Assembly (NCBI GenBank): GCA_026399835.1
Contig: JAPLQE010000030.1
Span: 1 to 36,190, forward strand
Source: Burkholderiales bacterium
GTDB lineage: Bacteria > Pseudomonadota > Gammaproteobacteria > Burkholderiales > Burkholderiaceae_E
Length of the DNA: 36,190 nt
Reading direction: 5' to 3'
This document shows positions 20,661-27,085 of this stretch, piece by piece; the first letter of the stretch is position 1, and each line of letters begins with the position of its first letter. The notes beneath the pieces are model-generated. The model had not been told where the DNA came from and made no database searches. It worked only from the letters and a program-made list of their open reading frames with translations. Position numbers and translations under genes: made by a program.

Positions 20661-21287
20661 ATGAGCACCGCCCCGATCACGCTGCACGTCGATTCGAACC
20701 ACTACAGCCCGTACGCGATGTCCGCGTACGTGGCGCTGGTGGAGAAGGGCGTCGCCTTCGAGACGCGGACCGTCGACCTCGACGCCGGCGAGCACCGGCG
20801 CGCGGCCTACGGCGCGACCTCGGCCACCGGCCGCGTGCCGACGCTGGACCATGGCGGCTTCCGGCTCGCCGAGTCCTCGGCGATCGACGAGTACGTCGAC
20901 GAGGCCTTTTCCGGGCCCCGGCTGTATCCCGCCGACCTGCGCGAGCGCGCGGTGGCCCGGCAGGTGCAGGCGTGGCTGCGCAGCGACCTGATGCCGATCC
21001 GCGAGGAGCGCTCGACCGCGTTCGTGTTCGCGACGCCGGTGCCGACGCCGCTGTCGCCTGCCGCGCGGGCCGCCGCCGCGCGGCTCTTCTCGGCCGCGGG
21101 CGGCTGGCTCGCGCACGGCGGCGATCACCTGTTCGCCGACTGGTGCATCGCCGATGTCGACCTCGCGCTGATGCTCAATCGGCTGGTGCGGGCCGGCGAC
21201 GAGGTGCCGGCTCGGCTCGCGGACTACGCGACGCGGCAGTGGGCGCGGCCGAGCGTGCAGCGCTGGGTGGCGCTGTCGCGGCGCTGA
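20661..21287 (+). CDS. yfcF: Glutathione S-transferase YfcF
   Basis: A 208-residue cytosolic glutathione transferase. It matches the E. coli YfcF pattern along its length: LHVDSNHYSPYAMSAYVAL, DLDAGEHR, RVPTLDHGGFRLAESSAIDEY, then the very characteristic ARQVQAWLRSDLMPIREER, and near the end LNRLVRAGDEVPARLADYA. The SPYAMSAY segment holds the usual N-terminal active-site Ser/Tyr region. It starts 17 bases after the second Bug receptor and probably ends the operon. Glutathione chemistry could serve isomerisation of pathway intermediates or stress defence. Confidence 0.93.
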   Translation: MSTAPITLHVDSNHYSPYAMSAYVALVEKGVAFETRTVDLDAGEHRRAAYGATSATGRVPTLDHGGFRLAESSAIDEYVDEAFSGPRLYPADLRERAVARQVQAWLRSDLMPIREERSTAFVFATPVPTPLSPAARAAAARLFSAAGGWLAHGGDHLFADWCIADVDLALMLNRLVRAGDEVPARLADYATRQWARPSVQRWVALSRR

Positions 21288-21305
21288 GGGCGGGACGCGG
21301 CGAGG

Positions 21306-21331
21306 CGCGCGGCGAGCGCTCGCCGTGCGCG
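21306..21331. other. GC-rich stem-loop between convergent genes
   Basis: GGCGAGC followed directly by GCTCGCC, flanked by GCGCGC on both sides, can fold into a strong hairpin in the 58-base gap between the convergent yfcF and EthD-like genes. There is no T-run, so termination would have to be Rho-assisted; alternatively it is a chance palindrome in GC-rich DNA. Confidence 0.35.
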
Positions 21332-21345
21332 CCGCCGCCGGCCCG

Positions 21346-21660
21346 TCACTGCTTCACCACCTCGCTGATCTGCATCGTCGGCGCGATGTCGGTGTAGTTC
21401 GGCACGTCGGCCATGATCGCCTTGGCGTGCGGGCCGAACGCTGTCTGGAAGCTCTGCACCGAGTCGAAGAACAGCTCGCAGTACGCGACGAACGGCGGCG
21501 GCGAGCCGGGCGCGCCGCCGCCCAAGCCCTTGGCCACGGTGTAGGACAGGCACGCGGGGCCGATGGTCTCCTTGACCATCGGCATGTGCGAGTCGCGGTA
21601 GTACGCGTGGTCGAACTTCGCGCCTTCCTTGTGCGGGTACAGCACGCTGACCTTGATCAT
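21346..21660 (-). CDS. EthD-family ferredoxin-like-fold protein
   Basis: A 104-residue dimeric alpha/beta-barrel protein. The N-terminus IKVSVLYPHKEGAKFDHAYYRDSHMPMVKETIG is a strong EthD-domain match (the pattern F-D-x-x-Y-Y-x-x-x-H). The C-terminus reads FGPHAKAIMADVPNYTDIAPTMQISEVV. EthD proteins are small accessory or catabolic proteins first seen with ether-degrading P450 systems; most have no proven reaction. ATG 21660 is preceded by GGGAG, whereas the frame upstream is low-complexity. It is convergent with yfcF. Confidence 0.9.
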   Translation of the reverse strand: MIKVSVLYPHKEGAKFDHAYYRDSHMPMVKETIGPACLSYTVAKGLGGGAPGSPPPFVAYCELFFDSVQSFQTAFGPHAKAIMADVPNYTDIAPTMQISEVVKQ

Positions 21661-21805
21661 CGTGATCTCCCTTCCCGTGGGCGCGCGGGGGGCGCGGGAT
21701 GCGACCGCCCCGGCATGCGCCGACCCAGTCTGTCGCGCCGGGCGCACCGAGGTCAATCGGAGGACCGCTGATGCGGCCCGCGTCGTGCAGCCGCGGCGCG
21801 CGCGA

Positions 21806-22054
21806 TCAGGCGTTCTGTCCGCAGCCCCGAGGCTTGAAGACGCGCTCGGTCGAGGCCGGAAAGCGCGCGAGCCGGTCGGCCGGACGGCGTGGCCTCGGCA
21901 GCAGCTCGCCGCCGCAGTTTGGGCAGCGTCCGGCCAGCCGCGTGTCGGCGCAGGTCGCGCAGAAGGTGCACTCGAACGAGCAGATGCGTGCCGCTGCGGA
22001 GTCGGGCGGCAGGTCGGTGTCGCAGCATTCGCAGGACGGCCGGAGTTGCAGCAT
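21806..22054 (-). CDS. DUF1272 Cys-rich small protein
   Basis: An 82-residue protein that begins MLQLRPSCECCDTDLPPDS and continues ICSFECTFCATCADTRLAGRCPNCGGELLPRPRRP, which is the DUF1272 signature. It has nine cysteines in this stretch plus one near the C-terminus, in C-x-x-C pairs expected to bind zinc. Its function is not known. An AGGAG ribosome binding site lies just upstream of the ATG at 22054. It follows the rhodanese gene after 38 bases on the same strand, so the two are probably one transcript. Confidence 0.9.
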   Translation of the reverse strand: MLQLRPSCECCDTDLPPDSAAARICSFECTFCATCADTRLAGRCPNCGGELLPRPRRPADRLARFPASTERVFKPRGCGQNA

Positions 22055-22092
22055 GTCGGGTCTCCTCGAAGGGGGCTCGTGATTCGTGCGGC

Positions 22093-22509
22093 TCACGCGG
22101 CCCGCGCGGCGCCGTCCGCGGCGACCAGCACGAAGCCCTCGTCCAGCCAGCCGGTCACGCCGCCGATCATCTTCTTGACCGGCCGGCCGAGCCGCGCGAG
22201 CCGCAGCGCGGCGCGGTCGGCGCCGTTGCAGTGCGGCCCCGCGCAGTACACCACGAAGAGCGTGCCCTCGGGCCAGGCCGCCATCCGGGCCGCATCGATC
22301 TCGCGGTGCGGCAGGTTCGTCGCGCCGGCCACGTGGCCGCGCGCGAACGCACCGGGTCCGCGCACGTCGAGCAGCACGAAGGCGGCGGCGCCGGCGGCCA
22401 GGTCGGTGCCGACGTCGGAGCAGTCGGCCTCGTGGGCGAGCAGCGCCTCGAAGTGGGCGAGGGCGACGGCGGGCGGTGCAGCGGGGGTCGAGGCGACGAT
22501 CGAGCTCAT
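22093..22509 (-). CDS. Rhodanese-domain protein
   Basis: A 138-residue single-domain rhodanese-like protein, a likely sulfurtransferase. Visible features: FVLLDVRGPGAFARGHVAGATNLPHREID (the N-terminal rhodanese motif) and the active-site loop VYCAGPHCNGAD, where the first Cys is the expected persulfide-forming residue. It ends with MIGGVTGWLDEGFVL. ATG 22509 is chosen because the residues before it are not rhodanese-like. It is divergent from an FtrA-type regulator whose start is 97 bases away, and it heads a probable two-gene unit with DUF1272. Confidence 0.92.
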   Translation of the reverse strand: MSSIVASTPAAPPAVALAHFEALLAHEADCSDVGTDLAAGAAAFVLLDVRGPGAFARGHVAGATNLPHREIDAARMAAWPEGTLFVVYCAGPHCNGADRAALRLARLGRPVKKMIGGVTGWLDEGFVLVAADGAARAA

Positions 22510-22606
22510 GGCGGCTTCCCGAGAGCGGTGGCGATGACCGGAGTCTGCACCCCGGACGTCCGCTCGGGCAGTGGCGAGATCGCCAGTGTCTGGTAAGTTT
22601 CCGCCA
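22510..22606. promoter_or_regulatory. Divergent control region between rhodanese and the FtrA-type regulator
   Basis: This 97-base gap must hold both promoters. TGGCGA-GA-TCGCCA (22572-22585) is an inverted repeat just upstream of a possible minus-10 (GGTAAGTT, about 22592-22599) for the rightward gene. Placement suits autoregulation and control of the divergent genes by the AraC-type regulator. The operator assignment is inference. Confidence 0.35.
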
Positions 22607-23584
22607 ATGCGCCCCACCGACCCCGGCATCGTCGCCGTCCTCGCCTACGACGGCCTGTGCACCTTCGAGTACGGCATCGCGATCGAGCTGTTCGATCTCG
22701 AGCGGCCGGAGCTGGGCGTGCCCTGGTACGACTGCCGGATCGTCGGCGTCGACGGCCGCGAGGCGCGCGGCAGCGGCGGCGTGCAGGTGCGGGCGCACGC
22801 GGGGGTCGCTGCGCTGCGCCATGCGCGCACGATCGTCGTGCCCGGCTGGCGGGATCGCGCCGAGCCCCCGCCCGAGCCGCTGCTGCGCGAGCTGCGGCGT
22901 GCAGTGGCGCGCGGCGCGCGCGTGCTGACGATCTGCTCGGGCGCGTTCGTGCTCGGCCATGCGGGCCTGCTCGACGGGCGTCGCGCCACCACCCACTGGC
23001 GCTACGTCGCCGAGCTGCGCACGCGCTTCCCGCTCGCCACCGTGGAGGACGACGTGCTCTACGTCGAGGACGGGCCGCTCGTCACGTCGGCGGGCAGCGC
23101 CGCCGGCATGGACGCGGGCCTGCACCTGATCCGCGGCGACTTCGGTGCGCGGGTGGCCAACATGGTCGCGCGCCGGCTGGTGATGCCACCGCACCGCGAG
23201 GGCGGGCAGGCGCAGTACGTGGAGACGCCGGTGGCGGCGCGGCCCGGTCGCACGATGGCGCAGGTGCTCGACTGGGCGCGTGCGCGGCTCGATGCGCCGA
23301 TCGCCATCGAGACGCTCGCCGAGCGGGCGGCGATGAGCCCGCGCACCTTCCTGCGGCACTTCGAGGCGAGCGTCGGTTCGAGCCCGCTCGCCTGGCTGCA
23401 GCGCGAGCGGATGGCGCGCGCCCGCGAGCTGCTCGAGACGGGGGCGATGCCGGTGGCGCATGTCGCCGCGCAGTGCGGATACGCCTCGCCCGAGACCTTC
23501 CGCGCCGCGTTCCGGCGGATCGTCGGCGTGCCGCCCGGGGCGTACCGGGCTCGCTTCGGGCGGGGCGGGCGGACCGGTGCCTGA
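22607..23584 (+). CDS. ftrA: FtrA/GlxA-type transcriptional regulator (DJ-1/PfpI plus AraC DNA-binding domain)
   Basis: A 325-residue regulator with an N-terminal DJ-1/PfpI-like domain (about residues 8-180: VAVLAYDGLCTFEYGIAIELFDLERPELG, then LTICSGAFVLGHAGLLDGRRATTHW). The C-terminal AraC helix-turn-helix pair spans about 215-315 (LAERAAMSPRTFLRHFEASVGSSPLAWLQRERMARARELLE, then VAAQCGYASPETFRAAFRRIVGVPPGAYR). The start LAYDGLCTFEYGIA is typical of FtrA. ATG 22607 is preferred to the upstream GTG 22571, which lies inside the probable operator. Its divergent placement suggests it controls the rhodanese-DUF1272 unit. Confidence 0.9.
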   Translation: MRPTDPGIVAVLAYDGLCTFEYGIAIELFDLERPELGVPWYDCRIVGVDGREARGSGGVQVRAHAGVAALRHARTIVVPGWRDRAEPPPEPLLRELRRAVARGARVLTICSGAFVLGHAGLLDGRRATTHWRYVAELRTRFPLATVEDDVLYVEDGPLVTSAGSAAGMDAGLHLIRGDFGARVANMVARRLVMPPHREGGQAQYVETPVAARPGRTMAQVLDWARARLDAPIAIETLAERAAMSPRTFLRHFEASVGSSPLAWLQRERMARARELLETGAMPVAHVAAQCGYASPETFRAAFRRIVGVPPGAYRARFGRGGRTGA

Positions 23585-23590
23585 GCCCCG

Positions 23591-24874
23591 GTGGATAATC
23601 GGGGCGTGACGACCTCCATCCGGCCCGGCGAGCTCCCCGCCCATGCGCTGCTCGCGCGGTACCGCGACACCGGCGGCTTCACCGACTGCTGGATCGCGGA
23701 CCTGTCCGGTCCTGTGACGCACGCCGACTACGTCGAGGCGTTCTACTCGACGACGCTGTTCGGCATCGAGCGGCGGCTGCTCGCCTGGTTCGCCTCGAAG
23801 CCTTCGACCGTCGCCGATGCACGGCGGCTCGCCGAGGCCCGCAGCGACACGTTCGCCGCCTGGACGGTCGAGGCGCGCGCCGCCGACCAGCTGCTGCTCT
23901 GCGACTTCACGCGCCGCACGCGCTCGTGGCTGATGGTCGAGCCGCTCGCGGACGGGGCGGGCACGCGGCTCTACTTCGGCTCCGCGGTGGTGCCGCGGCG
24001 CGATGCGACGGGCGTGGGCGGCTCGATGGGCGTGGCCTTCCATGCGTTGTCTGGCTTCCATGCGGTCTACTCGCGGGCGCTGCTCGGTGCGGCGCGGTCG
24101 CGGCTGATGAAGGCGAGGAGGGAGACGCCGGCAAGCGTGCCGGCGATGCCCGACCGGCCCCTATCCTCCGTATCGCCCGTATCGCCCGTATCGCCCGCCG
24201 CGCCCACCTCCACACCCACCCGCGCCCCCGACCCGATGAGCGCTGCCACCCCGAACCGCCACCGCCGATCCGGCCCCGCGTTCCGCGAGCGGCCGACCCG
24301 CGAGCAGATCGCCGCACTGCCGCCCTTCGATCCGCTGCCGCTCGAGCGCATCGTCGTCGTCGAGACCGCCGAGCACGCCGAGGCCGCGCTGCGTGCGATG
24401 ACCCGCGCACGCTTCGTGGGCTTCGACACCGAGTCCAAGCCGACCTTCACTCGCGACGCGGTGCGCGACGGTCCGCACGTGATCCAGTTCTCCACGCTCG
24501 ACGAGGCCTTCATCGTCCAGGTGAACGACCGGACCCCGATCGCGTTCCTGCGCGAGGTGCTGGAGTCGGAGGCGATCGTCAAGGTCGGCTTCGGCCTGGA
24601 CTCGGACCGCGGCCCGCTCGAGCACAAGCTGCACACGCGGCTGCGCGCGAGCGTCGAGGTGTCGCAGGTGCTGCGCAGCCTCGGCCACAAGCAGGCGCTG
24701 GGCGCCAAGGCGGCGGTCGCGGTGGTGCTGGGCCGGCGGATGACCAAGTCGAAGTCGGTCACCACCTCGAACTGGGGCGCGGCCAGGCTCTCGCCCCAGC
24801 AGCTGCTCTATGCGGCGAACGATGCGTACGCGGCGCTGAAGGTGTTCGAGGCGATGGGCTCGCCGTATCCGTAG
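23591..24874 (+). CDS. Unnamed N-terminal domain in frame with an RNase D-like 3'-5' exonuclease
   Basis: One uninterrupted frame of 427 codons. Residues about 15-175 form a compact domain I cannot name (DYVEAFYSTTLFGIERRLL, FAAWTVEARAADQLLLCDFTRRTRSWL, TRLYFGSAVV). A Pro/Ser linker with SPVSPVSP follows. From ATG 24236 onward there is a DEDDy exonuclease: Exo I FVGFDTESKP, Exo II VKVGFGLDSD, Exo III YAANDAY with the Tyr four before the Asp. It would trim RNA or DNA 3' ends. The two parts are probably two genes that lack a stop between them, or a true fusion. GTG 23606, preceded by GATAAT, is an alternative start for the first. Confidence 0.7.
   Translation: MDNRGVTTSIRPGELPAHALLARYRDTGGFTDCWIADLSGPVTHADYVEAFYSTTLFGIERRLLAWFASKPSTVADARRLAEARSDTFAAWTVEARAADQLLLCDFTRRTRSWLMVEPLADGAGTRLYFGSAVVPRRDATGVGGSMGVAFHALSGFHAVYSRALLGAARSRLMKARRETPASVPAMPDRPLSSVSPVSPVSPAAPTSTPTRAPDPMSAATPNRHRRSGPAFRERPTREQIAALPPFDPLPLERIVVVETAEHAEAALRAMTRARFVGFDTESKPTFTRDAVRDGPHVIQFSTLDEAFIVQVNDRTPIAFLREVLESEAIVKVGFGLDSDRGPLEHKLHTRLRASVEVSQVLRSLGHKQALGAKAAVAVVLGRRMTKSKSVTTSNWGAARLSPQQLLYAANDAYAALKVFEAMGSPYP
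24171..24197 (+). repeat. Three tandem TATCGCCCG nonamers
   Basis: Three perfect copies of TATCGCCCG, preceded by an imperfect copy TATCCTCCG (24162-24170), encode the SPVSPVSP linker between the unnamed domain and the exonuclease. Nine-base units keep the frame whatever the copy number, so length variation would not disrupt a fusion protein. Confidence 0.85.
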
Positions 24875-24897
24875 CAGCCGAACCCGTTCAGAAGATG

Positions 24898-25018
24898 TAG
24901 ACCGCGCCGCTGTCGGTTGCCGAGTTGTCGGCACCCGTGCCGGCCGTGCCGGTCTCGGCGCTGCCCTCGAGATGGGCGCCAGCGGCGAGCGTGCTCCCGT
25001 CGGCCGACAGCGCGGCGG
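24898..25018 (-). pseudogene. 3' stump of an FG-GAP/integrin-like repeat protein
   Basis: Leftward translation reads ALSADGSTLAAGAHLEGSAE, then DNSATDSGAVYIF and a stop. The pair LSADGSTLA-x-GA and DNSATDSGAVY-(I/V)-F is the characteristic end of FG-GAP beta-propeller surface proteins. Everything before this is replaced by the oriIS repeat beginning near 25015, so the gene was cut by an insertion or rearrangement at that point. Confidence 0.75.
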
Positions 25019-25121
25019 ATAGGAATTTTGAACGCCCTCACAAGGCCCGGCAGGGGGTAGCCGGCAGGGGTGGCAGGCGCCAAGCGCAGGGGGCTGTACG
25101 ACGCGTAAGCGGCCTTTCGGA
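25015..25121 (-). repeat. 107-bp repeat, copy 1: IS91/ISCR-like oriIS end
   Basis: Copies occur at 25015-25121, 32942-33048 and (shorter) 35765-35849. Copies 1 and 2 differ at only about four positions. On the minus strand its outer edge reads GCGTTCAAAATTCCTATCC, close to the oriIS of ISCR elements (GCGTTTGAACTTCCTATACC). Inside are GC-rich, hairpin-prone sequences. The C-terminal fragment of an IS91-like transposase lies about 100 bases inward on the same strand, exactly where oriIS sits relative to its transposase. Confidence 0.8.
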
Positions 25122-25218
25122 CGCATCCGGGCGTAAACGCAGCCGACGCGCAGCCGCCACCCCGACTGCAGCGCTTGTCCGCCAGCCGATGGCGCGCGTC
25201 CCGGATGGTGCGCGCTTC

Positions 25219-25371
25219 TCAGTCTGCGGCGAACGCGTGGCCCGCCTCGCTCGCCCGTCCCCGGGGCGGCGGCCGGGGATCCAACCCCAGGTGGGTGAGG
25301 ATCTTCTCGATCGCTGCCCGTTGCAGGATCGCCGCGATGATCTTGAGCTCCCCGGCGCCGCACCTCGGCCG
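25219..25371 (-). pseudogene. C-terminal fragment of an IS91-family (Y2) transposase
   Basis: Fifty codons and a stop, reading RPRCGAGELKIIAAILQRAA then IEKILTHLGLDPRPPPRGRA. The series C-x-R/C-x-G, LKIIAAI, KILTHLGL and PP-R is the standard ending of IS91/IS801-type rolling-circle transposases. The rest of the gene is separated from it by the IS1595-type transposase that begins immediately upstream. The oriIS-like repeat lies downstream, as in intact elements. Confidence 0.75.
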
Positions 25372-25372
25372 G

Positions 25373-26368
25373 CGTGCCGCGCGAGAAGGGTGGCGTCGGT
25401 GGCGTCTTGCGCGGCCGATGGCCCGCGGTGATGTCTGCATAGCGCACGGGCGCGTGCCGCACCGCAAGCTCGAGCACTCGGTAGAACACCATTCCCCGGC
25501 TGCGGGAGTGCCGCCGGTTGAAGCGGAACACGAACTCGTTGAGGTAGTCGTGCAGATGGGCGTGGACAATGGCGCCTTGGTGAGTGCTGAGAATCCACCG
25601 CTTGGCGAGCGAGGCGACTCGATGGACGGCGGGTAGCAGCTCCACAGCCTGCTCATCGCCTCGAAGCCGGGCCGCGCGCTGACTGCGCGCTTCATGGGTG
25701 TAGCCGCATCGGTCCAGCCCAAGGTAGCCTTTCCAGCCGTCCGTGATGACCGTGGCACCTGGCTCGACGTGATCGGAGACGAAGGTGCGCAGTGATGCAG
25801 CCGAGGCGTCGGCCAGCGGCGCGAGCCTGCATCGGCCGTAGCCGCGGGGTTCCTTGATCTCCACCGCGATGCCCGTCAAGACCTTGTCGCCCCTGCCTTT
25901 GCCGCGGCCCACTCCAGGTTCTCGACCGCCGATGTAAGTCTCGTCGACCTCCACGGTGCCGACCAGGCGCTCGCTCCCTGGGCGCACGAGGACAGCCCTC
26001 AGCCGGTGAAGCATGGCCCACACGGTCTGATAGGAACCGACATCAAGCGAACGCTTCAGACTCAGCGCAGCGATCCCGTCCTTGCCGGTGGCAAAGAGCC
26101 AGCAGGCGGTGAACCACAGGGTCAGGGGCGTGCGCGTGCGGTCGAAGATCGTTCCGGCGGTGACGGAGCTTCGGGCGCCGCACGCGGCACACTTGAAACG
26201 CCCGTCACCCAGTCGCCAGGCGGCGCGCCCCTGGCAAGCCGGGCAGACGAAACCGGTGGGCCAGCGCAGCCACTCGAGGTAGTCCAAGCAGTCGGCATCG
26301 GTTCGAAACCACGATTGAAACTCACCGCGTGACCTTGGGTAGTGCTGTCCTGCGCGTGGATGGCCCAT
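25373..26368 (-). CDS. IS1595-family DDE transposase
   Basis: About 332 residues of recognisable transposase. It starts with an N-terminal segment FQSWFRTDADCLDYLEWLRW, followed by a zinc ribbon (CPAC at 42-45, CAAC at 60-63). The catalytic ISXO2-like domain follows: first Asp in VEVDETYIGG (about 142), second Asp in VITDGWKGY (210), then LAKRWILSTHQGA and FVFRFNRRHS. At PPFSRGTP (about 25373) the match ends and the frame simply runs on without a stop through IS91 sequence and beyond. It appears to have inserted within the IS91-like transposase gene and lacks its own stop codon. Terminal repeats were not identified with certainty. Confidence 0.85.
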
Positions 26369-26408
26369 CCCCGGCAGTCTACCGGTCAGTTCGGTTAAAT
26401 CGAGAGCC

Positions 26409-26440
26409 CTGGGAATTTCAAACGCCCCCGCAAGGCCCGA
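26409..26440 (-). other. Second type of oriIS-like site
   Basis: The minus strand reads CCTTGCGGGGGCGTTTGAAATTCCCAGG (in two parts: CCTTGCGGGG and GCGTTTGAAATTCCCAGG). The latter resembles the ISCR oriIS even more closely at its start than the 107-bp repeats do. It is in the same orientation as the other copies and lies 40 bases beyond the start of the IS1595-type gene. Homology to the 107-bp repeat fades beyond AAGGCCCG. Confidence 0.5.
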
Positions 26441-26726
26441 CGACCAGCCCGCGACCCACCAGGACGGAATATCTGCGGCAGCAAGATCGTGGCAGCGGTG
26501 CCCATTCGGACCGCCGCGCCACTCCCCCCGGGGCTCGTCTGGCCTTGATCTGCGGCCTCGATATCAGGGTTGACGCTCGTTCGGCAACGCCGCGCCCACT
26601 CGGCGCGCAACGTCGCCCGGCAGCACTTCGGCGCTGCAGTCTGCGGATGTGGTGCTGATGACGGCCGGCGCGGCTCAGGTGGCGTCAGTGTTGCCCGATC
26701 TCACGCGCCCGCAATCGGGGAGAGGC
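26441..26726. other. Intergenic remnant sequence without a recognised gene
   Basis: Nearly 300 bases between the oriIS-like site and the IS91/IS66 fragments. No convincing protein, repeat or promoter is seen. It is probably leftover non-coding element or captured DNA. Confidence 0.4.
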
Positions 26727-26789
26727 AGCTTCATCGCCCACACCGAAGCCAGCACGGGTGCCGAGCTGCCCCTGTTCATCAAGGCTGAG
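26727..26789 (+). pseudogene. N-terminal scrap of an IS91-like transposase
   Basis: Twenty-one codons reading FIAHTEASTGAELPLFIK after a Ser. The run EASTGAELP-x-F-(I/V)-K is the conserved N-terminal segment of IS91-type transposases, just before the zinc-binding region. It faces right, opposite to the other IS91 fragments, and is fused directly to an IS66 tail. Short, so moderate confidence. Confidence 0.45.
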
Positions 26790-26876
26790 CCCGGGCTGCC
26801 CGCGCACCCCGCGAGCCGGATCGAGGAACTGCTGCCGCATCATTGGACGGCGCCGATCGCCGCCTCCCCCTCCTGA
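26790..26876 (+). pseudogene. C-terminal scrap of an IS66-family transposase
   Basis: Reads LPAHPASRIEELLPHHWTAP and then a few residues to a TGA. This matches the IS66 TnpC tail seen at the right edge of the window (QPNSRIDELLPHLWTP). It stands alone in the rightward orientation, in frame with the IS91 scrap before it. It is a remnant left by recombination between elements. Confidence 0.6.
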
Positions 26877-27085
26877 CATCGATCAGGCCGGCGGGCAAGA
26901 CGGGATGCCCGGACGCACCTGACCTGCCGCGCAACCTAGGGTTGATCCCGACTCGCCGGGGCATCCGCGCCTCGCTACACTCCGCAGACAGGCTGCCGAC
27001 CGACCGGCCCCGACGCGGGCAGACGCCGGCCCGCCGCTCGGCCCTCCACCCGGATACCGACACCCGTCCCCACGCCCTCTGCGAG

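Noticed and set aside
24171-24197. Tandem nonamers as a CRISPR or integration site
   Set aside because: Too short, no spacers, and in frame with the coding sequence; best seen as a microsatellite.
24161-26368. A single 735-residue minus-strand protein
   Set aside because: Only the first ~332 residues match an IS1595 transposase. The rest runs through other element sequence and antisense to the exonuclease, so the length results from a missing stop in GC-rich DNA.
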